Shown here piece after piece: positions 1-5,171 of a stretch of DNA of 6,614 bases (positions are counted from its first letter, which is position 1; each line of letters opens with the position of its first letter). The translations under genes and the position numbers were made by a program. The DNA comes from Candidatus Margulisiibacteriota bacterium (lineage in GTDB: Bacteria; Margulisbacteria; Termititenacia; Termititenacales; Termititenacaceae). The DNA lies in assembly GCA_031264205.1 (NCBI GenBank), contig JAISEH010000083.1, positions 1-6,614 on the forward strand, in the 5' to 3' direction. The notes under the pieces were generated by a model, which was not told the origin of the DNA, did not search any database, and saw nothing but the letters and a program-made list of their open reading frames with translations.

Positions 1-97
1 CACGGAAACCGCCGAGGAAGAAGTGGAGTTCTTCGAAAAATACGGTCAGGACGGCTACGCCAGCGAACTAATCGAATGTATAGACGCCGCGGAGTAA
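1..97 (+). CDS. C-terminal end of an unidentified protein (partial)
   Basis: The reading frame starting at base 2 is open from the window edge to a TAA at 95-97 and gives 31 residues ending in ELIECIDAAE. The fragment is strongly acidic (TETAEEEVEFFEKYG) with a helical look and ends cleanly, as expected of a real C-terminus. I do not recognise the family. It converges on the minus-strand cysteine-rich operon, whose last gene stops 47 bases away, so it is unlikely to be co-transcribed with that system. The start and most of the gene lie outside the window. It could be a phage, plasmid or chromosomal protein. Confidence 0.6.
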   Translation, partial: TETAEEEVEFFEKYGQDGYASELIECIDAAE

Positions 98-123
98 ACT
101 ACCGCTTTACTTGTATGAAACGT

Positions 124-173
124 CGCGCTTCGCGCTTGTTGCCTTCACTTAACTTCGCTATCGCTTGTTAAGT
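124..173. repeat. Short repeats and hairpins in the convergent gap
   Basis: CGCGCTT is perfectly duplicated in tandem (124-130, 131-137) and can fold as CGCG-CTT-CGCG. CGCTTGTT occurs at 133-140 and again at 162-169. ACTTAAC (147-153) pairs with GTTAAGT (167-173) around a 13-base loop, spanning the last codons and stop of the 121-residue gene. This may act as a weak two-way terminator between the converging genes, but neither strand has a convincing T-run, so the role is inference. The repeat also encodes the last residues (SDSEVK) of the neighbouring protein, which may be an acquired tail. Confidence 0.35.
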
Positions 174-510
174 TCAGGTAGAAGTCGCAAGTATCAAAAT
201 CCACGAAAACATTCTTGTCTCGCGGCAACTGCGGATACTTGGCGAACATTTCATTCCACCACTGACGCTGTAAATTCAGGGCCTCAGCTTTGGCATTGAG
301 AGCCGCGTTCACGAATACCTGCACCTGCTCCGGTGTCACTCCCTGCTGCAAAGCCGTCGGTCTTGCCGCTTGCTCCGCCACATTTACGCGATTGTTTATC
401 AGTATCAAACTCTCCACTTCATCTCTCGTCGCCTTGATATTCAAGTCCTCTCTTTTTGGGTGCACCTTCCCGCAGATCGGGCAGACCTCCTGTTTCGTTT
501 CTTTTGTCAT
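145..510 (-). CDS. Small CXXX-system accessory protein with a CPxCGxxH knuckle
   Basis: This 121-residue protein starts at MTKETKQEV. The frame is open further upstream to 579, but a perfect AAGGAGG eight bases before the ATG at 510 fixes the start here. Residues 10-17 (CPICGKVH) look like half of a zinc ribbon or knuckle; no second CXXC pair is present. Residues 24-60 look helical. Residues 66-112 contain a W/D-rich segment: LQRQWWNEM at 80-88 and VDFDTCDFYL at 103-112. That segment aligns with the C-terminus of the 97-residue protein at 1842-2135, so the two are probably distant paralogues. Family (from memory, not searched): it resembles the small 'CXXX repeat peptide modification system protein' that accompanies CXXX radical SAM maturases. 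It is the last gene on the strand, 105 bases beyond the radical SAM stop, separated by a hairpin element. A role as partner, chaperone or leader-recognition factor is inference. Confidence 0.8.
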   Translation of the reverse strand: MTKETKQEVCPICGKVHPKREDLNIKATRDEVESLILINNRVNVAEQAARPTALQQGVTPEQVQVFVNAALNAKAEALNLQRQWWNEMFAKYPQLPRDKNVFVDFDTCDFYLNLTSDSEVK

Positions 511-518
511 AATTTTTT

Positions 519-525
519 CCTCCTT
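519..525 (-). promoter_or_regulatory. Strong Shine-Dalgarno deciding the start at 510
   Basis: The minus strand reads AAGGAGG here, with an eight-base spacer (AAAAAATT) before the ATG at 510-508. It is the best ribosome binding site in the window. It argues against the longer frame starting at 579, whose extra 23 residues would be coded by hairpin-element DNA. A strong private site after a palindrome suggests this gene is translated independently of the upstream radical SAM gene. Confidence 0.8.
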
Positions 526-550
526 TTTATTTATTTGGTGTTTCTTACGT

Positions 551-613
551 CCGGCAAATACCTTTGCCCGCGCGAACACGGCATTGTTAGAGGCGTTGCA
601 TGCAACGCCTCTA
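551..613. repeat. Two-hairpin palindromic element (REP/MITE-like)
   Basis: TAGAGGCGTTGCA at 588-600 is followed directly by its exact reverse complement at 601-613, a perfect 26-bp palindrome with no spacer. A second hairpin lies at 553-568: GGCAAA, loop TACC, TTTGCC. The palindrome begins two bases after the radical SAM stop codon. The pair resembles the small palindromic repeats (REP or MITE type) scattered in many bacterial genomes, and the palindrome's consensus looks familiar from such repeats, but copy number cannot be seen in one window. No T-run follows, so a Rho-independent terminator is not clearly supported. Attenuation or mRNA 3'-end protection of the upstream operon mRNA is possible. 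Confidence 0.7.
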
Positions 614-615
614 CC

Positions 616-1845
616 TTACAAAATCACTTTCCCATTCTCATCAACAATATTTATAACCTCTCCATTTTCGTCAAAACTTTTTGTCCCTTCTAATTTGTCA
701 TACTCCTCCCAGTACCTGCGTGACCATTTGTCCTGCAATTTATGTACTTCGCAAATATTCGTCTGCCGGTGAAATTCTCCTTTCTCCGCAAAGGCGCCGC
801 CGATGCACCAACCGCAAGACGACTCCACCGGACATTCAAAACATTTTTCCGGCGAAATTTTCTGCCGGGTCTGCTGGCGGACTATCTCGAAACGTTCTTT
901 ATGGTTAAGTCCGTGCCATACATCTCCGACATAAAAATCCAATTTGCGGCTGTGCATTGTATTAGGGCTAAAGCGGAAACACGGATATATCTTGCCATTG
1001 ATAGATAGGCACGGCATAGCGCCAGAGCCGCACCAACTTTTATCCAGATTGCGTGCCGGACCGCCGATGCCAAAAGCTTTGCTGAACATACTTACATATA
1101 AATCGTGCCTATGTTCTAATATATAAGCCACGGATTTTTCCATTTCCTGTTCAAGCAATTTTAAATCGTCAGCAATTAGATGCATATCTTCAAAAATAAA
1201 ATTTATGTGTATTTGCTGCAAGCCCAATGTTTCATGCAGATATTTTATGGATTTAGACAAGACAGGGATCGCATCTTTATTGCAGGTGGCTTTGGTGGCG
1301 ACATTCTCTCTCCCGCCCCAAGCCACATACCAGTCCCACCATTTCAAAATGTCTTTCATGGTGCCGTGACCGTCTTTCCAGATCCGGTTTTTATCGTGTA
1401 TCTCCGGGCAGCCGTCCACACTAACTCCCACAGACAAATTATCTCTATATTTCAACATAAAATCCCTTACTCGGGAATTATCAAAAAGCGTGCCATTACT
1501 GGAAATCGAGGCTCTCCACCGGTAGGTCCATTTATGGCCGAGCATTACGGCTTTGTATATGTAATACTGGATTATTTTGTCTAACAATTCCGGTACCATT
1601 AGGGCGTCACCGCCGATGAAATCCAAGATCAAGCCTTGTTTTACTATCCACTCGCTGTCCGTGCCTTTGGCGTTTATCGGGTCTTCGTCCTCTAATATTA
1701 TGTCCACGAATTTCTGCGCATATTCGAATGGCAGGTCACCTGGTTTCTTATCCACTTCATAACAATACTTACAGCGCAAATTACAGTCTTCCGTAACCTG
1801 AAAGGTAATATTCATACCTTCATATTCTTTTATACTTGGTATCAT
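616..1845 (-). CDS. Radical SAM/SPASM peptide maturase, CXXX-repeat type
   Basis: This 409-residue protein is a twitch/SPASM radical SAM enzyme, predicted to cleave S-adenosylmethionine and modify a ribosomal peptide. The [4Fe-4S] motif CxxxCxxC is C21-NLR-C25-KY-C28, followed by a GGD (78-80) in place of the usual GGE, and the strand-turn motifs SSNGT (115-119) and SVDG (142-145). The C-terminal SPASM region holds C272, C279, C289, C335, C338, C344, C347 and C365, enough for two auxiliary Fe-S clusters. The tail (390-409) contains two DENG units. An AGAGGA site seven bases upstream supports the ATG at 1845; its ATGA overlap with the preceding gene implies translational coupling. Position next to a CXXX-repeat protein points to the CXXX-repeat-target maturase family (recognised from memory, not searched). 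Thioether formation at Cys is inferred; the true product is unknown. Confidence 0.9.
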   Translation of the reverse strand: MIPSIKEYEGMNITFQVTEDCNLRCKYCYEVDKKPGDLPFEYAQKFVDIILEDEDPINAKGTDSEWIVKQGLILDFIGGDALMVPELLDKIIQYYIYKAVMLGHKWTYRWRASISSNGTLFDNSRVRDFMLKYRDNLSVGVSVDGCPEIHDKNRIWKDGHGTMKDILKWWDWYVAWGGRENVATKATCNKDAIPVLSKSIKYLHETLGLQQIHINFIFEDMHLIADDLKLLEQEMEKSVAYILEHRHDLYVSMFSKAFGIGGPARNLDKSWCGSGAMPCLSINGKIYPCFRFSPNTMHSRKLDFYVGDVWHGLNHKERFEIVRQQTRQKISPEKCFECPVESSCGWCIGGAFAEKGEFHRQTNICEVHKLQDKWSRRYWEEYDKLEGTKSFDENGEVINIVDENGKVIL

Positions 1846-2135
1846 TTGTTATCCTCTTCGATAAACAAATCATTCGTCAAAAAATCTACCGATAACTTGC
1901 CGGCATACTCTGACTTAATATTATGAGCCAGCATTATTTCTCGCCAGAAATATTTTTGCAGATAATTAGCGTCAGCATATGCGAATAGCATTTCGCGGAA
2001 AAATTTATCCTTTGCCGAGGCGGGAGCATCCGCTGGCACGGCGCCCGGATGCAAGGACTGTTTAGCACAGGAAGCATTATTTACTGCTATGCTCAAAAAT
2101 CTTATATTAGGAACAACAGCGATCTTTCTTTTCAT
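1842..2135 (-). CDS. Small CXXX-system accessory protein (paralogue of the distal gene)
   Basis: This 97-residue protein starts four bases after the cysteine-rich gene's TAG stop, with GAGGG just upstream, and ends in an ATGA overlap with the radical SAM gene. All three are therefore tightly coupled. Residues 1-44 are poorly conserved-looking, with a single Cys at 23 and an Ala/Pro stretch (30-41). Residues 45-92 match the 121-residue protein: FFREMLFAYADANYLQ (45-60) against FVNAALNAKAEALNLQ, then LQKYFWREI (59-67) against LQRQWWNEM, then VDFLTNDLFI (83-92) against VDFDTCDFYL, with one gap. It lacks the CPxCGxxH knuckle. No signal peptide or membrane span is obvious. It may be a partner that brings the target to the maturase. 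That function is inference; the family assignment (CXXX repeat modification system protein) is tentative. Confidence 0.8.
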   Translation of the reverse strand: MKRKIAVVPNIRFLSIAVNNASCAKQSLHPGAVPADAPASAKDKFFREMLFAYADANYLQKYFWREIMLAHNIKSEYAGKLSVDFLTNDLFIEEDNK

Positions 2136-2139
2136 CAGC

Positions 2140-3627
2140 CTAGCCCTCGCCGTACATCATGGCGCCGCCTGTGTTTACCTTGTATGTACCGCTGGATGTG
2201 CGGCCAGACGGATATGGTTCATACCGGCTCGTCTCCGCGCACCCCTGCAAGCAATCGCTCATACAGGAGTTGTAACAATTGTTCCGGCAATTGGTATTAC
2301 AGTTAATATTACAAGCCGCAGTACAGGTCTGTGAACAACCCACCGCGCAGCTTACTCCGCAGTTCATAGCGCAAGCCGCGCCGCAGGCAGCTCTGCATCC
2401 GTCGCCGCAAGTAGTCGCGCATTTAGCGCCGCACTTCCCCGTGCAATCCGTGCCGCAGCCTACCGTACAATCCCCGCCACATTTACTGTCACAACTACTG
2501 CCGCAGGTTTCTTTGCAGGCCGCGCCGCAGCCAGTCGCGCAAGTATCGTCGCAAGTAGACGCACAAGTATCGCCGCAGACACTTTTACATCCATCGGTAC
2601 AGGCTGCCGCGCAGGTATCGCCGCATTTATTACTACAATTATTTTTACATAGACCTTTACAACCACCTTCACACCCACTAGTACAGGATTGCCCGGCACA
2701 ATCACCAGAGCAGCTTCCTGTACAAGACCCACCTGTGCAATATGATCTACTACCAGAACCGCTACAGCCACGACAGCCCGAACATCCTGATCCACAATTG
2801 TATCCACAGCCAAATGATTGTTCAGTGCCAGTACAAGTACTTGCGCAATTCTGCCTGCAGGCCGCGCCGCAAGCATCTTTACAGGCAATACCGCATGTGG
2901 ATGCACACATTGCTCCACAAGCGCCTTTACAGGCCGAGCCACAATCAGCGGCACACATATAGCCGCATTTTTTATCACAGCCGGTTCCACAGTCTTGTTT
3001 GCAAGCGGCGCCGCAAGAGCTGGATGCGCAGACAGAATGGCAGGTCTCCTTACAATCATTGCCACAACTATCAGTACAATTATCACCGCAAGTTTTCGCG
3101 CACTTCACACCGCAATTACTGGCACATGTAGCCGCGCCGCAGCCATCCTTGCAGTCATCCACACAATTGTTGCCACAAACTCTCCCGCAAGTAGACGTGC
3201 AGCCACCCATACACCGCGCATTATTCAGCGCGTCATCGATCACCTGCCTGATCTCTTCTAAATGCCGTGCTTTGAGCTTCGTCGCCATGCTGGTAATTTC
3301 TTCTTGCCACAGAAAAATATCTTTCCCACCGTAATTAACCAAACCTTTAGTTGCCGCGCGCAAATTATTAAGCTGGCTCGCCTCCATCTTGGATTGTCCG
3401 GCTATAACAGCAACCACAGCCAGATTTTCATTGGACAGGCCGCGGTGCGTCCGCTCTATTTTGAGATTTTCTACTGTTTGATTGTAGTCCGCCGCGTAAG
3501 CTTCGTGGCCGGATAGATAATTTTGTTTTTTCTTCTCTGCCGTGTCAGCCAGCCCTACATTTGTTGTTGATGTTCCGCCGGTAACCGCTGCTTCAGCGTC
3601 CGGCAATTTGTATTTGTAGCGCGCCAT
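2140..3627 (-). CDS. Giant CXXX-repeat radical SAM target (precursor) protein
   Basis: This 495-residue protein has three parts. Residues 1-138 form a cysteine-free, helical, charged N-terminal region (possible leader or recognition domain). Residues 139-463 hold 79 cysteines, nearly all exactly four apart. Residues 464-495 are a Ser/Gly/Tyr-rich tail without Cys. The array divides into C139-C265 (32 Cys, two 5-residue slips at C168 and C205), an irregular Gly/Ser hinge (266-314), and C315-C463 (38 Cys without a break). Residues between cysteines are small or polar. An AAGGGGGA site precedes the ATG at 3627. It is the first gene of the operon and lies directly behind a promoter. This is the hallmark of the Cys-Xaa-Xaa-Xaa repeat radical SAM targets, but much larger than the short peptides I associate with that family. 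Alternatives are a metal-binding or disulfide-rich structural protein. No export signal is apparent. Confidence 0.9.
   Translation of the reverse strand: MARYKYKLPDAEAAVTGGTSTTNVGLADTAEKKKQNYLSGHEAYAADYNQTVENLKIERTHRGLSNENLAVVAVIAGQSKMEASQLNNLRAATKGLVNYGGKDIFLWQEEITSMATKLKARHLEEIRQVIDDALNNARCMGGCTSTCGRVCGNNCVDDCKDGCGAATCASNCGVKCAKTCGDNCTDSCGNDCKETCHSVCASSSCGAACKQDCGTGCDKKCGYMCAADCGSACKGACGAMCASTCGIACKDACGAACRQNCASTCTGTEQSFGCGYNCGSGCSGCRGCSGSGSRSYCTGGSCTGSCSGDCAGQSCTSGCEGGCKGLCKNNCSNKCGDTCAAACTDGCKSVCGDTCASTCDDTCATGCGAACKETCGSSCDSKCGGDCTVGCGTDCTGKCGAKCATTCGDGCRAACGAACAMNCGVSCAVGCSQTCTAACNINCNTNCRNNCYNSCMSDCLQGCAETSRYEPYPSGRTSSGTYKVNTGGAMMYGEG
2239..3213 (-). repeat. 12-bp-periodic CXXX coding array
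   Basis: This is the DNA encoding C139 to C463. A cysteine codon recurs about every 12 bases for 975 bases, and both TGC and TGT are used. The copies are diverged between the cysteines, so this is not a freshly expanded microsatellite. The irregular hinge maps to 2686-2832. Within the regular parts Gly follows alternate cysteines, making a 24-base, eight-residue super-unit (for example C205-C257 and C367-C423). The periodicity keeps other frames on both strands open and creates spurious repetitive reading frames. Confidence 0.9.
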
Positions 3628-3696
3628 ATATCCCCCTTATCCTTAATGTTTACTAAATACTATGTATAAATAAACACTATATATATGAGTATACTT

Positions 3697-3725
3697 ATAC
3701 TATCACATTGTTATGTATAAGTCAA
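3697..3725 (-). promoter_or_regulatory. Sigma70-like promoter for the CXXX operon
   Basis: The minus strand carries TTGACT (3725-3720), a 17-base spacer and TAGTAT (3702-3697), predicting transcription from about 3690 and a leader of about 60 bases before the ATG at 3627. The -35 matches consensus at five of six positions and the -10 at four of six. It overlaps two copies of the candidate operator motif and interlocks with the opposing promoter, so the two are likely to compete or be co-regulated. Confidence 0.55.
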
Positions 3726-3736
3726 CATGCTATACT
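3708..3736 (+). promoter_or_regulatory. Sigma70-like promoter for the XRE regulator gene
   Basis: The plus strand carries TTGTTA (3708-3713), a 17-base spacer and TATACT (3731-3736), predicting transcription from about 3743 and a leader of about 55 bases before the ATG at 3799. The -10 matches five of six consensus positions, the -35 four of six. Candidate operator copies lie in the spacer and over the -10, which would suit autorepression. Confidence 0.5.
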
Positions 3737-3798
3737 TATGTACTTCTGTAGTATAGAAATATCTATTAACAGCTATAATTAGCCATAAGGACGGTCTG

Positions 3799-4134
3799 AT
3801 GGCTGAAAGCAGAGATATCCGTAAAACCATAGGCGATAAACTTAAAACTGTCCGCAACAAACTCAACTACTCGCTGCAGCAAATGGCTACTGAATGCGGA
3901 CTGGATTACGCGCATTATTGTTTGATCGAAAAAGGTAAACGTTATGTGCGGCTCGATATTTTGCAGAGAATTTCCGACAATTTAAGCGTGTCCATGGATT
4001 TCTGGTTTAGAAATGACGATGTGACTTTAGTGCCACATTCTACCAAGAAAATTTATGAAGCCATCAACTCTCTGGGCAAAGACAAACTCGAATTTTTATA
4101 CGGGCTGCTGACAGCTTATTCAAAAATTAAATAA
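3799..4134 (+). CDS. XRE-family HTH transcriptional regulator
   Basis: This 111-residue protein has an N-terminal XRE/Cro-C1 helix-turn-helix at about residues 12-68: the IGDKLKTVRNKLNYSLQQMA start, then a turn and recognition helix through CGLDYAHYCLIEKGKR, then helices to DNLSVSMDFWF. The C-terminal 40 residues are short and helical (KDKLEFLYGLLTAY) and could be a dimerisation helix; there is no sensor domain. AAGGA seven bases before the ATG supports the start. It is transcribed divergently from the cysteine-rich operon across a motif-rich gap, the usual arrangement of a local regulator, so it probably controls that operon and itself. The direction of control and the signal are unknown. 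It converges on rlmN with a gap of only 23 bases. Confidence 0.88.
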   Translation: MAESRDIRKTIGDKLKTVRNKLNYSLQQMATECGLDYAHYCLIEKGKRYVRLDILQRISDNLSVSMDFWFRNDDVTLVPHSTKKIYEAINSLGKDKLEFLYGLLTAYSKIK

Positions 4135-4157
4135 CAACCGCGGCCGTCTTTTGAGGT

Positions 4158-5171
4158 TTAATAATTTTCCGCGTATAGCTGGCCGCAAGCCGCGTCGACT
4201 GCTTGACCTCTTTTGTAGCGGATCGCCGTCTCAAAACCGCGGTCAGTGGTCAGCCACCAAAATTCTTTTACGGTTTTCCTGGCGCTGGGCTGGAATTCCG
4301 CGCGCGCGTGGGGATTGTATTCGATAAGATTGATATGCGCGCTGATGCCGCGCAGCAATTTTAAAAGGCTTCTGGCCTGCTCGCGCGCGTCATTGACGCC
4401 GTGCAGCATGATGTACTCGAAAGTCAGACGCCGGCCGGTTTTCTTTTGATAGGTTTTTAAAGCCCGCATTAAATCCGGCAGCGGATATTTTTTATTGATC
4501 GGCATCAGCCTGGTACGCAGTGAGTCCGTCGCCGCGTGCAGAGAAATTGCCAGGCGGATCTGCAAACCCTCGTCCGCCAGTCTCTCAATACCCGGCACAA
4601 GACCGCAGGTCGAGATCGTGATATGCCGCGCGCCGATATTTTTGCCGGCCTTGTCGTTAAGAATGCGGATAGATTTTAAAACATTGTCGTAATTGTCCAG
4701 CGGCTCGCCCATGCCCATATAGACGAGATTTTGAATTGTGCTTTTTTCGATTTTCTCCGCTTGAATAACCTGATCGACTATTTCCCCGGCCGACAGATTG
4801 CGTTTAAATTTCATGCGGCCGGTCGCGCAAAAGGCACAGGCCATTTTGCAACCGACCTGTGTGGAAACACACAAAGTGCGCCGGCCGGCGTCATTCAAAA
4901 GAACAGTTTCGATTTTTTGGCCATCCGGCAAAGCAAAAAGATATTTCAGTGTGCCGTCGTCAGCGGCCGCTCTTTTTAATAATTTCAGATTGGCCAGCGT
5001 AAAGCCATTGTTTTTTAATTCGGCCAGCCAAGTTTTCGGCAGGTTGGATATCTGGTCCAGATTTTCCACCGCTTTATTTTGGATCCAGTCAAATAATATC
5101 GCGCCGTAAAACGGCTTGTCCGCGATTTTTTTTAACTCCGCCAATTCAAGGTCTTTGAGATTTTTAAGCAC
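4158..5171 (-). CDS. rlmN: Dual-specificity RNA methyltransferase RlmN
   Basis: RlmN methylates C2 of adenosine 2503 in 23S rRNA, and in many bacteria A37 of some tRNAs, using a radical SAM mechanism in the cytoplasm. The 337 residues show the family's order: an N-terminal helical RNA-binding part (1-90), then LCVSTQVGC with the cluster C108-KMA-C112-AF-C115, the GMGEPL motif (153-158), ISTCG (186-190), LAISLHA (207-213), and the conserved C-terminal cysteine in AACGQLY (C329), which carries the methyl group during catalysis. Length is close to that usual for the family. The start is GTG at 5171; the ribosome site (AAGAGA) is weak, and the gene overlaps the end of the upstream acyltransferase fusion by 8 bp, suggesting coupling. 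It is a housekeeping gene unrelated to the radical SAM peptide system nearby. Confidence 0.96.
   Translation of the reverse strand: MLKNLKDLELAELKKIADKPFYGAILFDWIQNKAVENLDQISNLPKTWLAELKNNGFTLANLKLLKRAAADDGTLKYLFALPDGQKIETVLLNDAGRRTLCVSTQVGCKMACAFCATGRMKFKRNLSAGEIVDQVIQAEKIEKSTIQNLVYMGMGEPLDNYDNVLKSIRILNDKAGKNIGARHITISTCGLVPGIERLADEGLQIRLAISLHAATDSLRTRLMPINKKYPLPDLMRALKTYQKKTGRRLTFEYIMLHGVNDAREQARSLLKLLRGISAHINLIEYNPHARAEFQPSARKTVKEFWWLTTDRGFETAIRYKRGQAVDAACGQLYAENY

Larger units (their letters stand above)
3661..3742. promoter_or_regulatory. Candidate operator repeats (GTATAAGT-like)
   Basis: Four related motifs lie in the 171-base divergent gap: TATGTATAAAT (3661-3671), inverted GTATAAGTATA (3700-3690), TATGTATAAGT (3712-3722) and inverted ATAAGTAT (3739-3732). 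They overlap the -10 and -35 elements of the two promoters. An adjacent small XRE regulator makes them natural operator candidates. That the XRE protein binds them is inference, and AT-richness raises the chance of accidental matches. Confidence 0.5.

Noticed and set aside
530..556. Possible promoter for the 121-residue gene (TTGCCG, 17 bases, ATAAAT on the minus strand)
   Set aside because: Only four and three consensus matches, in an A-rich stretch; not enough to call.
511..579. N-terminal extension of the 121-residue protein (start at 579)
   Set aside because: The extra 23 residues come from hairpin and ribosome-site DNA, while an ideal AAGGAGG precedes the internal ATG at 510.
1180..1584. 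Plus-strand 134-residue frame opposite the radical SAM gene
   Set aside because: It is antisense to a well-supported enzyme with all catalytic motifs and has no recognisable features of its own.
2279..2962. Plus-strand 227-residue frame rich in Gln/Pro repeats (QAAPQ-like units)
   Set aside because: It is the antisense shadow of the 12-bp cysteine array; its periodicity comes entirely from TGC/TGT codons on the other strand, and no independent ribosome site was seen.
2460..3086. Minus-strand 208-residue Ala/Val-rich frame
   Set aside because: It is a frame-shifted reading of the same array, kept open by the repeat; its low-complexity hydrophobic sequence resembles no membrane protein pattern and it lies wholly inside the target gene.
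2239..3213. Possible CRISPR array or minisatellite
   Set aside because: The repeats are 12-bp codon-periodic and diverged, without conserved repeats and unique spacers of CRISPR size; protein-level conservation of Cys explains the pattern.
4135..4157. Terminator between the XRE gene and rlmN
   Set aside because: The 23-base gap has a short CGGCCG palindrome but no stable stem followed by a T-run on either strand.
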